Of a stretch of DNA of 42,157 bases, positions 7,716 through 15,671 are shown in pieces. Every line of letters starts with the position of its first letter. Position 1 is the first letter of the stretch. The DNA comes from Oscillospiraceae bacterium. GTDB taxonomy: Bacteria > Bacillota > Clostridia > Saccharofermentanales > Saccharofermentanaceae. The notes beneath the pieces were generated by a model, which was not told where the DNA came from, did not search any database, and saw only the letters and a program-made list of their open reading frames with translations. The stretch spans positions 1-42,157 of the forward strand of contig CADAOK010000002.1 in the NCBI GenBank assembly GCA_902789515.1, read 5' to 3'. The position numbers and the translations under genes are program-made.

Positions 7716-9029
7716 TCAGCTTACGGAATTGACCGTGCCGATGAATATCGGGTTCATTGTCTCCATGTCGACGATCGCATATGCGAACGGTCTGTCACAG
7801 TAGACTTCCTTGTACTGCACTTCTTCGAACGGGGCACAGGCTCCCGCATCGAGCATTACTGCCGTTGCAGCAGCTGCCTTGGTTCCGTTTCTGTCAACTT
7901 CAATGAATGTCTTGTGAAGTACCTTGGAGATGTAAAGACCGCCATCTGATGTGATTCCGGAGAAATCCGCCTCGCCCTCAATGAAAGGTAATTCAACGCC
8001 CATCTCCATAAGAATGTCATTCATCTCGACCTCATATTCGGATTCAAACTCGGGAAGCAATGTATAGACGTCATACTCATATGTCATGCTGTCTACGAAT
8101 TCAAGATAATCGTCACCTGTGAAGTCACCGATGAACTCGTTTGCGCTGATGCTGTCGTCTGTCGGCAGGATGGCGATAAAGGCATACTGTCCGCCTTCGT
8201 AATACTTCATAAATCCGGTTGCCTTGTCCGTCTCGAAATACGCACTCTCCGTGCTGCTCAGGAAGGTAGCATCCTGTGTCTTGCCTGAGACAAGGTTGAA
8301 CTTGCCGTCAGACACCTGATAATCCTCATATTGTTCGGCCCACTCACCCTCAAAAGCGATGGCATTAACCAGGACTGCCGCTGTGGTGGGGTTGAGATTC
8401 CCGATGATCTCATCGATCATACCGTCAGTATTGTCAGAGACCCATTCGTTAATCTCGTCAACGGTGCTGTCATCAAAAGCTCCTGCCTTGATCTCAGCAT
8501 TGAATGTATCCTCGACATAATCAATGTAATCACTGCTCACCTTATCCCCGAGGATACTTGAATTGTTCCAGATTGCGTTAGCACAGGAGAATTCGACTTT
8601 GTCGGAATCGTTGATCTTGTCCATCATATCTGAAGCAAATGCCTGCTGCTCAAGCGGATCGCCGTCTGAAGTGAACAGGCCGTTTATCTGGTCCAGGGTA
8701 TCGCCGTTGGCTCCGGCTGCGGCAAGATCCATGGCAAACATTATAGATGCCGGAGAGATCATGATATTGGTATCTCCGTTATCCTTCGAAGCCGTCGTTG
8801 CCATGAGATCAAACGCATACTTGTTATAGTCTTTGCTGTAATCATCCTCGTCGTAGTCCGTATCTCTGACTTCGTCGTAGTCAAAAGCGGCCTCTGCCTT
8901 GGGATCATCCTCGAGCTTGACCTTCCCGCCCTTCTTTCCGGATGAGCCGGAAGAACTGCATCCCGCAAAAGAGAGGAGCATGGTACATGCAAGAACACCT
9001 GTTAATAATCTTTTGTGCGTATCTTTCAT
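7716..9029 (-). CDS. Serpin (serine/cysteine protease inhibitor), lipoprotein
   Basis: 437 residues. A lipoprotein signal peptide ends in LLSFAGC (Cys24), followed by a Ser/Gly linker. The serpin fold runs from about residue 65 to the end: NIMISPASIMFAMDLAAAGA (helix B region), VLVNAIAFEGEWAEQ, and the late signature DRPFAYAIVDMETMNPIFIGTV. The reactive-loop hinge GTKAAAATAVML is intact and alanine-rich, as needed for loop insertion, so an inhibitory serpin is likely. By standard hinge counting P1-P1' would be Gly-Ala (LDAG/ACAPF), pointing to a target that accepts small residues. P17, usually Glu, appears to be Arg. Being lipid-anchored outside the cell it could guard against host or neighbour proteases. 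The ATG at 9029 has GGAGG nine bases ahead; a TTG at 9038 is too close to that site. Confidence 0.92.
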   Translation of the reverse strand: MKDTHKRLLTGVLACTMLLSFAGCSSSGSSGKKGGKVKLEDDPKAEAAFDYDEVRDTDYDEDDYSKDYNKYAFDLMATTASKDNGDTNIMISPASIMFAMDLAAAGANGDTLDQINGLFTSDGDPLEQQAFASDMMDKINDSDKVEFSCANAIWNNSSILGDKVSSDYIDYVEDTFNAEIKAGAFDDSTVDEINEWVSDNTDGMIDEIIGNLNPTTAAVLVNAIAFEGEWAEQYEDYQVSDGKFNLVSGKTQDATFLSSTESAYFETDKATGFMKYYEGGQYAFIAILPTDDSISANEFIGDFTGDDYLEFVDSMTYEYDVYTLLPEFESEYEVEMNDILMEMGVELPFIEGEADFSGITSDGGLYISKVLHKTFIEVDRNGTKAAAATAVMLDAGACAPFEEVQYKEVYCDRPFAYAIVDMETMNPIFIGTVNSVS

Positions 9030-9061
9030 TTTGAACAACCTCCATGTTGGATTCTACTATA

Positions 9062-9090
9062 TATACAGGCTTAGTAGCAAAATGTTGCAA
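9062..9090 (-). promoter_or_regulatory. Candidate promoter of the serpin gene
   Basis: Minus-strand TTGCAA (9090-9085), 17-base spacer, TGTATA (9067-9062), giving a leader of about 25-30 bases that carries the GGAGG of the serpin. Confidence 0.5.
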
Positions 9091-9100
9091 ACTATCCGCA

Positions 9101-9142
9101 AAAAAATAAAAAGAGGTTGCCGGATACCGGACAACCCCTTTG
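9101..9142 (-). terminator. Terminator after the zinc-ribbon membrane protein gene
   Basis: On the minus strand GGGGTTGTCCGG-TAT-CCGGCAACCTC forms a hairpin with one bulge, followed by TTTTTATTTTTTT. It lies about 20 bases past the stop at 9162. Confidence 0.88.
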
Positions 9143-9161
9143 TTTAAGGCTTTTGCAACTA

Positions 9162-9920
9162 TCAGAAAAGGAATGATACGAGGAATGTAAAGCCAAGGCA
9201 GGCAGCATGAACAAATACTCTCTTGTTGCCTGTAAGCTTTGTCTCGTCATTGACTCCCTCATACAGCATAAGCATCATGTATACGAGGCCGGCCATTGAG
9301 ATACCGTACTCGAGATTGCTGTAAAGCAGACCGCAGAACGGTGCGATAAAGCATCTGATGATATATCCGACGCCGACTGACATTGCGGTGATCGAGAGGA
9401 TCTTGGAATAATTCCAGCTCTCCTTGAGGATCGCGCCCGCAATATAATAAACGCCCGCCAGACCGAATGTGAGTATGGCAAACATAATGAAGCTGAGGAT
9501 CGGTGTCAGCAGGAAGTATACGGCGTCTACCCACGGATTGATGATGTAACCCGTGATGCACAGTACTACAGATCTGATGACCGTAAGGATCAGGATGACT
9601 ATTGCTGACAGGATCGCAGAGTTGGCAAAGGATGTGTAACGTTCCTTCTCTTCGATCACGCCGGTAACAGGCTTGGCAACGGCTGTAATAAGTGTCTTGA
9701 AGAACTGGTCAAAAGGAAGGACTCCCCCTCCGTTATTTGCAGTCTGCGAATATGACTGACGGGAATCGGTCTTAGGACCGTCGTCGACCGGTGCGGCAGG
9801 AGCCACAGGTTCGGCCGGTGCCTCCGGAGCCGGAGCTGCACCTGCAGGAATAGCCTTACCGCATGAAGTGCAGAACTTTGCGTCGTTTTCCAGTTCGCTT
9901 CCACAATTTGGACAATGCAT
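9162..9920 (-). CDS. Zinc-ribbon, Yip1-like membrane protein
   Basis: 252 residues. The N-terminus is a zinc ribbon with two CxxC knuckles (CPNCG at residue 3 and CTSCG at residue 17). A Pro/Ala-rich linker follows (about 25-75). Five membrane helices then occupy roughly 95-252, in a layout like Yip1/DUF1282-type proteins. Such zinc-ribbon plus membrane proteins are common in Clostridia; their role is not established. The gene has its own terminator and AAGAAGG ahead of the ATG. It stands between the serpin and the sigma/anti-sigma pair, transcribed in the same direction. Confidence 0.75.
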   Translation of the reverse strand: MHCPNCGSELENDAKFCTSCGKAIPAGAAPAPEAPAEPVAPAAPVDDGPKTDSRQSYSQTANNGGGVLPFDQFFKTLITAVAKPVTGVIEEKERYTSFANSAILSAIVILILTVIRSVVLCITGYIINPWVDAVYFLLTPILSFIMFAILTFGLAGVYYIAGAILKESWNYSKILSITAMSVGVGYIIRCFIAPFCGLLYSNLEYGISMAGLVYMMLMLYEGVNDETKLTGNKRVFVHAACLGFTFLVSFLF

Positions 9921-9972
9921 AAACAGAACCTTCTTTCTTGGGATTACAGAAAGTATAACATATTACCCGGGA

Positions 9973-10824
9973 TTAATACTCGGAGATGAATTCCCTGAGG
10001 CTCTCCTCCGGTACGGGTTTGTCAAACACGATCAGATATGTCTTGCCGTTATTGGCAAAAGAAGCTGCGTTGTATACCGCGCCGGCATCGGGCATATTGT
10101 TGAACAGTGCGTAGTTAACGCCATTGTCAGTCGTTCCGTTCAAGATAATGGTATTCTCATCCAATACGTCGTCTTTGTACATCTCGGGAAGATCAACGCC
10201 TTCATCCGCCATATAGATCACACAGTTATTGCCGTCATTGTTGAACGTATATATCTGGACTCCGTTCTCTTCGGACTGGGCAACCATCGAGTAATCGGTT
10301 GGCATCAGGGCATAGATATCCGCACCGGCAGTCTCTTCAACGCCTTCGCCGGGATCCTTGCCCTGCGATGTTGTCGTCTCCTCGCTGTCAGAATCTAAGT
10401 CAAAAGCTGCTTCATCGGCAGCTTCATCTATAAATCCGTCACCACCGGCATAATATTCCGGCGCACTGTCGCCGTCAGTGAAAGTCTTGCTCACAATGTC
10501 TGCGGCACCGTCCGCTGCTTCAGTCTCGGCAGCCTCCGTGCTGACCTTGTCAGACTTGGCGGTCTTGGGAATATCGGGATTGTTGCTGATAAACAGGACC
10601 ACGATGCCGCCCACTATCAGAACGGATGCGGCAATAGAGATTATCGCGGCTATCGGAACCGGTTTCTTCTTACGGGCGACCGGCATGGGCGTGACATCAG
10701 CCTTCGCGCCGCCGTCCGCCTTCTGCTCCTCGATTGCCTTGGAGACGTTCGCAAGCACACGGGCCTTCATCTCGTCCGTGACTTCGATATGACTCATGTA
10801 CTCATTGTACTTATTCAAAGTCAT
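9973..10824 (-). CDS. Membrane-anchored anti-sigma-type protein paired with the ECF sigma factor
   Basis: 283 residues. A cytoplasmic N-terminal segment (MTLNKYNEYMSHIEV, then a helical stretch to about 45) is followed by a basic patch ARKKKP, a single membrane helix (about 55-80), an acidic low-complexity linker rich in Glu, Ala, Asp and Thr (85-165), and an outer domain of about 115 residues. It overlaps the sigma gene by 14 bases, and its Shine-Dalgarno (AAGGAGG) lies within the last sigma codons, so translation is coupled. This layout fits a single-pass anti-sigma factor that holds its partner at the membrane. No HCC zinc motif is present, so it is not a ZAS-type anti-sigma factor. The outer domain may resemble a DUF4367-type domain; I am not sure. 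Confidence 0.7.
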   Translation of the reverse strand: MTLNKYNEYMSHIEVTDEMKARVLANVSKAIEEQKADGGAKADVTPMPVARKKKPVPIAAIISIAASVLIVGGIVVLFISNNPDIPKTAKSDKVSTEAAETEAADGAADIVSKTFTDGDSAPEYYAGGDGFIDEAADEAAFDLDSDSEETTTSQGKDPGEGVEETAGADIYALMPTDYSMVAQSEENGVQIYTFNNDGNNCVIYMADEGVDLPEMYKDDVLDENTIILNGTTDNGVNYALFNNMPDAGAVYNAASFANNGKTYLIVFDKPVPEESLREFISEY

Positions 10825-11383
10825 TTGCCTCCTTTATGGTCGCTTCCTTGCGGCCGAGGATGTCAGCGATCTCAGCTGTCTTGTATCCTTCCTGATAGAA
10901 CAGGTGGATGACCTCTCGCTGGTTATCGGGAAGTTTCTTTACCGCTTCCCATACGAAAGACAGGTCGTCATCCTCTTCTTCCGGCGCCGCGCCTGCGATC
11001 TCCTCGTTAAGTTCTTCCGAGGTGCGCACGCGGTTGTATTCGATGCGGTTCTTGGCAAGGTTTGCCGCCACCGTGAGAAGCCATGCCTTGCGGTGCTTCT
11101 CGTTCTCGAAAACGGGCTTTGCCGTGACAAACTTGATCAGGGTCTCCTGCAGGATGTCCTCGGCATCTTCCATGTTGTGCAGATAAGAATAGGCGAGCCT
11201 CAATATGGCGTTTCCGAGTTGATCCATTATCTCTACGGTCTCGCGCTCGATCCGTTCGCTCTCGGTCTCGGCGCCCGCATCAGCTCCGGTAAACTGCCCT
11301 GACCCGGCATCCGCGAAAAGCACTCTTACCAGCCTTACGGCAGTAAGGATGAACCGCGGAAAGATTGCCAGCGCTCCGGTCAT
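10811..11383 (-). CDS. ECF-type RNA polymerase sigma factor with shortened C-terminus
   Basis: 190 residues. An N-terminal extension of about 45 residues with a hydrophobic start (MTGALAIFPRFILTAVRLV) precedes sigma region 2 (about 60-120: LRLAYSYLHNMEDAEDILQE, RKAWLLTVAANLAKN). Region 4 (about 145-185) shows LPDNQREVIHLFYQEGYKTA and EIADILGRKEATIK. The protein then stops after EANDFE, where the family normally has about ten more residues of recognition helix (the SRLxRGRxxL pattern). GGGAGG lies five bases before the ATG; a perfect minus-strand TATAAT at 11460-11455 may be the -10 box. It should direct RNA polymerase to a stress or surface regulon under control of the downstream anti-sigma gene, if the shortened region 4 still binds DNA. 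Confidence 0.85.
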   Translation of the reverse strand: MTGALAIFPRFILTAVRLVRVLFADAGSGQFTGADAGAETESERIERETVEIMDQLGNAILRLAYSYLHNMEDAEDILQETLIKFVTAKPVFENEKHRKAWLLTVAANLAKNRIEYNRVRTSEELNEEIAGAAPEEEDDDLSFVWEAVKKLPDNQREVIHLFYQEGYKTAEIADILGRKEATIKEANDFE

Positions 11384-11484
11384 TGGGCCTCCCTTTTATC
11401 CGCTTCTGTCCTTAATACAGACGAAGCGTAAGAAATGTTGCATTGAACAGATAAATTATACCTCATTGTTGTAAAATAACTTCT

Positions 11485-12189
11485 ATGAAAGAAGAATTGG
11501 AAAGAACCGCACTGCTGCTTGGCGAAGAGGCTGTATCGAAGCTGTCTTCTTCGCATGTCCTTGTCTTCGGTGTTGGGGGAGTCGGCGGTCATGCCGTTGA
11601 TGCTCTCGCCAGGGCCGGAATAGGCAGCATTACGATCGTGGATAACGACAAGGTCTCTGCTTCCAACATCAACAGGCAGATGGTCGCACTCCATTCCACT
11701 GTCGGCAGATCAAAAGTCGAAGTGATGAAGGAGCGCATCCTGGACATTAATCCTGACTGCAGTGTCGACGCCCGCGAGCTCTTCTTCCTTCCGGAGACGG
11801 CGGATGAGTTCGATTTCGGGAAGTTCGACTATGTGCTCGACTGTGTGGATACTGTATCTGCCAAGATAGCGATAATCTCTGAGGCGAAGAAGGCCGGCGT
11901 TCCCGTCATAAGTGCGATGGGCGCCGGAAACAAACTCGATCCGGCACAGTTCCGTGTGTCTGACATATCAAAGACCGAGTACTGCCCTCTGGCAAAGGTC
12001 ATGCGCCGTGAACTCAGGCAGCGAGGGATAAATCATGTTGATGTCTGCTGGTCTCCCGAGATCCCTGTTAAGCCGTCTGAATCAGAAGGCAGACCGGTGC
12101 CGGGGTCGGTGTCTTTCGTGCCGTCCGTATGCGGTCTTGTAATGGCAGGCAGAACAGTTACGGTTCTTGCCACAAAGTCTTCTGACTGA
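11485..12189 (+). CDS. tcdA: tRNA threonylcarbamoyladenosine dehydratase-like E1 protein (TcdA/CsdL)
   Basis: 234 residues. It opens with the ThiF/E1 Rossmann signature VLVFGVGGVGGHAVDALARA (about 28-47), then the acidic and Arg contacts VDNDKVSASNINRQ, the DCVDTVSAKIAII segment, and a middle block typical of TcdA (SAMGAGNKLDPAQF, SKTEYCPLAKVMRREL). TcdA uses ATP to cyclise t6A37 of tRNA to ct6A. Length is close to the short form of the family. The ATG has no Shine-Dalgarno; a TAAAAT box ends seven bases before it, so the message may be leaderless. It is divergent from the sigma/anti-sigma genes. Confidence 0.9.
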   Translation: MKEELERTALLLGEEAVSKLSSSHVLVFGVGGVGGHAVDALARAGIGSITIVDNDKVSASNINRQMVALHSTVGRSKVEVMKERILDINPDCSVDARELFFLPETADEFDFGKFDYVLDCVDTVSAKIAIISEAKKAGVPVISAMGAGNKLDPAQFRVSDISKTEYCPLAKVMRRELRQRGINHVDVCWSPEIPVKPSESEGRPVPGSVSFVPSVCGLVMAGRTVTVLATKSSD

Positions 12190-12233
12190 AACAGAAAATT
12201 CATACTACTGCCCGTAAATTCACATTCCTTTAA

Positions 12234-12262
12234 TTTACATATATATAAAAACTCTTCATAAT
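12234..12262 (+). promoter_or_regulatory. Candidate promoter of the GGDEF-EAL gene, possibly leaderless
   Basis: TTTACA (12234-12239), 17-base spacer, CATAAT (12257-12262). The -10 box ends seven bases before the ATG at 12270, so the transcript would begin at or next to the start codon. No ribosome binding site is present. Confidence 0.5.
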
Positions 12263-12269
12263 AGTAACT

Positions 12270-14120
12270 ATGAGAAGCGGCAATGACAGGATCTTCTTCA
12301 AGAGCGGAGCCAGGTACTTTCTGGTCCTCGTTTTCACGACCCTGGTTTTCCTTGCACTGCTCGGACTCCAGTTGCTTTCCGTAAGCCTCACGGCTTTCTA
12401 TTATCTCGGCGTTACACTGATGTTCCTGTCATTTTTGATGAACATCGCTCTCGATAAATACGGTTTCTACGCATCTTTTGTACTTAACTTCCTCCAGTTC
12501 CTGGCCTATGCCTATGAGTATCTGGTCATGGGCAACGAGGCCGCTCCGGTCCTGATGGCAATGACATTTACCGTCATGACGATGGATCTGTTCCTGCAGT
12601 ATTACATCATCCGTATGGCCACAAAGATATACGAAGACTGGAAGACCAACAGGAAAGAGCGCAATGCCCGGATAGCAAAAGAGCTCGAGGAAGAGATGTT
12701 CTCCAGGACCAGCCTTATCGTAAACCACGAGGAGATGGATAAGAAAGAAGGCATGAGCGAGGCCTTGGGCGAGAACCTGACAAGCTCGATCGACCCTCTG
12801 ACAACACTTCCCGGAAGAGAGATGATCACCGCAAGGATGGACCGGCACATCGCAGACGATATCGCCGGAATGCAGTCTTCAAAGACCCCGGATTCCCAGT
12901 GCCATCCGTTTGATGTCATCTATATCGGCCTCGACGGATATGAGGACTTAAGCCGTGAGATAGGCCACAAGTCAATGGACCTCTTTATCCAGAATATGGC
13001 GCACCGCGTCCGCGAGGCAGCGCTGCCCTCCGACATGGTGGCAAGACTCGTCAATGCCGAATTCATCGTACTCTCCAGAAGATCGATGGCAGCAATCGAG
13101 ACAGATGCGTATGCGCGTAAACTCGCGACTTCCTGCATGAAGGCTTTCGAGAGCGGGAGCGATAAGCTCTCAGTCAGCGTCTCGTGCGGCGTATCCAACT
13201 ATCCCCGCGACGGTAGGATCGCCGGAGAGCTCATAGCAAGAGCGGAAGAGGCAAGACTTGCCGTAAGGGATACGGAACACGGCAAGGTCGGACATACATC
13301 CATGACAAGATTTGCCGACATGGCAAAGATAATGGACCGTGCCGGAAAGATCTTCGAAGGAAAGAACACCCATGAGATCACATCCATCTTCGAGTCTGCG
13401 ATTGAAGACGGCAGTCTCCATATGACATATCAGCCCTGCTTCACAAAAGACAGGGAACTCCTGGGATTCGAAGCTTTCATGAGATTCGAACGCGACGGCC
13501 AGGTCATCCCTCCGCCCGTATTCCTGTCCGCGGCAGAGAAAGCCGGCTATATGAACCGCATCGGCGGCTTCTCGCTTGACCAGAGCCTCAAGGCGCTTGC
13601 CCTCTTTGATGTTGCCCGCCCCGGTCTGACCATGAACCTCAATATATCGACGAGCCAGCTCAAGAACCACGATTTTATCGACATGCTGTCGAATGCCGTG
13701 TCCAATGCGGACTGCAAACTGATGAACCTGATGCTGGACATTCCGGAAGAGAGCCTTTTTACGGAGCTTTCCGATATCAATGAGACTATTGAGAAACTCT
13801 CGGCCAAGGGCGTGAAGATGGCACTGGATAATTTCGGACGCGGCTATTCTTCGTTCAATTCAATACCGCTGCTGCCTATTACGGTCCTTAAGCTCGACGG
13901 CAATTTCACGGGTAATCTGGCTAACGATGCCAATGTCCGCGTCCTCTCCCACTCTGTGATCTCACTGATGCACGACATAGACATCAAGGTCTGTGCCACC
14001 GGCGTCGGATCCGATGAACAGTTCAATATCCTCGCAGAACAGGGATGCGACATATTCCAGGGCCAGTATCTCGGCCCCGCAATGCCGCTTAATGAAGCTT
14101 TGGGATTTATCTCAGAATAA
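12270..14120 (+). CDS. Membrane GGDEF-EAL protein with degenerate active sites
   Basis: 616 residues. Four or five membrane helices span about 10-120, then a helical linker (120-165). The GGDEF-type domain (about 170-340) begins with DPLTTLPGRE but has VNAEF where GGDEF should be, so cyclase activity is unlikely. The EAL-type domain (about 370-616) keeps GFEAF, NLNIS and FQGQYLGP, but reads LDIPEE for LExTE, LDNFGRG for DDFG, and CATGVGS for AEGVE. At least three metal or catalytic positions are altered, so c-di-GMP hydrolysis is doubtful. It is more likely a c-di-GMP or other nucleotide sensor, or a scaffold at the membrane. It runs to within five bases of the convergent HAD gene, with no terminator between. 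Confidence 0.9.
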   Translation: MRSGNDRIFFKSGARYFLVLVFTTLVFLALLGLQLLSVSLTAFYYLGVTLMFLSFLMNIALDKYGFYASFVLNFLQFLAYAYEYLVMGNEAAPVLMAMTFTVMTMDLFLQYYIIRMATKIYEDWKTNRKERNARIAKELEEEMFSRTSLIVNHEEMDKKEGMSEALGENLTSSIDPLTTLPGREMITARMDRHIADDIAGMQSSKTPDSQCHPFDVIYIGLDGYEDLSREIGHKSMDLFIQNMAHRVREAALPSDMVARLVNAEFIVLSRRSMAAIETDAYARKLATSCMKAFESGSDKLSVSVSCGVSNYPRDGRIAGELIARAEEARLAVRDTEHGKVGHTSMTRFADMAKIMDRAGKIFEGKNTHEITSIFESAIEDGSLHMTYQPCFTKDRELLGFEAFMRFERDGQVIPPPVFLSAAEKAGYMNRIGGFSLDQSLKALALFDVARPGLTMNLNISTSQLKNHDFIDMLSNAVSNADCKLMNLMLDIPEESLFTELSDINETIEKLSAKGVKMALDNFGRGYSSFNSIPLLPITVLKLDGNFTGNLANDANVRVLSHSVISLMHDIDIKVCATGVGSDEQFNILAEQGCDIFQGQYLGPAMPLNEALGFISE

Positions 14121-14125
14121 TAAGA

Positions 14126-14860
14126 TCAGCCCAGAAGATCGCTCAACGTCTTGATCTCTTCGCAAGGGAGATTGCGTGCGACCGTGGGAGACTGCTCTGT
14201 CTGGATGTAGCAAGCCGTCATTCCGGCTGCCATACCGCCTCTGATATCACCGAACTCGTCACATCCGACGATAACGGTCTCCTTTGCCTTGATCTCTGAT
14301 CTCTTGAGAGCTGTTGTAAAGAAAGTCTTGGCAGGCTTCTTGGCTCCGATATCGGAAGAGATCTGGATCCCGTCAAAGTTGTCGATGAGACCGAGGCTCT
14401 CGATCTCGGGGATCGTGAAGCAGGCCTGGCCGTTTGTAAATACAAAGACCTTCTTGCCTCTCTTCTTAAGCTCTTCGATTACCATCTTAGCCTCAGGATA
14501 GAGGTTGAGCTTTACAATGGACATGCATCTGAAAGTGAGGGCCGCCTCGTCGACTTCGGATTGGAATACCCTGCAGCCCTTCTGTGTGAAGAGTTCCTTG
14601 AACACTTCGGAAAGGTCGATCTCAGCTTCTTCGGGTGCGAGTTTGGTCTTGCCCTTCTTGGATTTCTTGGCGGAAGCCTCAGCCTGCTTTCTGCAGAGCC
14701 TTGAATACTCTTCGCGGAACTCCGCTTCATCGTAGCTTGCGCCCTTCATTGAGTAATATCTGGCCATGGAACTCCAGAGATAAGGCAGATTCTCGTCCGT
14801 GCGGATATCCACCAGAGTGCCATATAAATCAAAAACGAAGTTGTTTTTCTCGTCAAACAT
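14126..14860 (-). CDS. HAD-superfamily hydrolase
   Basis: 244 residues. Motif I is FVFDLYGTLVDIRTD (DLYGT: the nucleophile Asp is followed by LYGT, so the second catalytic Asp is replaced by Tyr). Motif II is VFTNG; Lys and the acidic motif IV are GAKKPAKTFF and VGCDEFGDIRGG. A cap domain of roughly 90 residues has a Lys-rich loop (SAKKSKKGKTK). In canonical HAD phosphatases motif I is DxDGT; DxYGT forms are seen in the haloacid dehalogenase-like and YjjG-like branch. A small-molecule phosphatase or dehalogenase-type hydrolase is likely; the substrate is unknown. The ATG at 14860 has GGGAG nine bases ahead; a TTG at 14887 is less likely. Confidence 0.85.
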   Translation of the reverse strand: MFDEKNNFVFDLYGTLVDIRTDENLPYLWSSMARYYSMKGASYDEAEFREEYSRLCRKQAEASAKKSKKGKTKLAPEEAEIDLSEVFKELFTQKGCRVFQSEVDEAALTFRCMSIVKLNLYPEAKMVIEELKKRGKKVFVFTNGQACFTIPEIESLGLIDNFDGIQISSDIGAKKPAKTFFTTALKRSEIKAKETVIVGCDEFGDIRGGMAAGMTACYIQTEQSPTVARNLPCEEIKTLSDLLG

Positions 14861-14974
14861 AGCAAAATGCTCCCTTCTATCTGACAATCCAAAATAATAA
14901 TATATTATTTTTTTGCGTTCGTGGGGATAATTTGATTGTTTAACTGACTAAAATCGTGCTCAAACGGAACTATT

Positions 14975-15577
14975 TTATGTTTTTCCTGCAACAAATTCGA
15001 TTATTTGCGCTGCGCGGTCCGCTCCGAGCATATCGGTATTGAGGCAGATGTCATATGTGGCGGCATATCCCCATTCGTTTCCCGAGAACTGGTTGTAATA
15101 CGCCGCTCTCTCCTTGTCGGCCCTGATGACCTTCTTTCTGGCCTCTTTCTCGGTAAGGCCCTCTCTGTTCATGACATGGATGATGCGTGACTCTACGGAA
15201 GCGGTAATAAACACGCTGAGAAGGTTCGGCTTCCCGGCCAGGATCTCGTTCGCACGGCGCCCGACTATTACGCACGGACCTTCGGATGCAATCTTCTCTA
15301 TTACTTCCCTCTGGGCATTTGCGGCTATCTGCCTGACGGAGGAATACGTCGGGCTCATATAGCCGACTGACATATAGAGCGCCGCATCATTTATTTCCTT
15401 CTCATCGACACTGGCAAGGTACTTCTCGTCAAGCCCGCTGCTCTTTGCCGTCTCTGCAAGCAATTCGGAATCGTAATAAGGGATGCCCAGATCCTCTGCG
15501 ATCTGTCTTCCTATCGACCTTCCCCCGGCTCCGTAGGACCTTCCTATAGTGATGATCTTTCCAGTTGCTGCTGTCAT
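14975..15577 (-). CDS. Cytidylate kinase-like protein
   Basis: 200 residues. The P-loop is ITIGRSYGAGGRSIGRQIA (residues about 9-27), the Gly-rich form typical of the cytidylate kinase-like family (PF13189) and distinct from canonical Cmk. Further family features are LGIPYYDSELL, CVIVGRRANEIL, and the lid-like Arg pattern NREGLTEKEARKKVI. The family is widespread in gut Firmicutes and presumed to phosphorylate a nucleotide; activity is rarely tested. It lies 94 bases behind the VTT gene, on the same strand as the phosphonate cluster. Recycling of CMP released by CMP-activated transferases would fit, but this is inference. AGGAGG precedes the ATG. Confidence 0.85.
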   Translation of the reverse strand: MTAATGKIITIGRSYGAGGRSIGRQIAEDLGIPYYDSELLAETAKSSGLDEKYLASVDEKEINDAALYMSVGYMSPTYSSVRQIAANAQREVIEKIASEGPCVIVGRRANEILAGKPNLLSVFITASVESRIIHVMNREGLTEKEARKKVIRADKERAAYYNQFSGNEWGYAATYDICLNTDMLGADRAAQIIEFVAGKT

Positions 15578-15671
15578 ACCGGTACCTCCTTGCGCTCTGC
15601 CCTCAAGGGGTTGATGTTATACCCAAAGCATACTCCATTTTGGCGCAGGTTCATACCGCCAAACGCAGATC

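Noticed and set aside
9973-10824. Zinc-containing (HCC) anti-sigma factor assignment
   Set aside because: No HxxxCxxC motif in the N-terminal part; only the single-pass layout and the coupling with the sigma gene support an anti-sigma role.
11380-11694. 104-codon minus-strand frame before the ECF sigma gene
   Set aside because: It covers the divergent promoter region and the start of tcdA. No conserved pattern; the sigma gene has a good start of its own.
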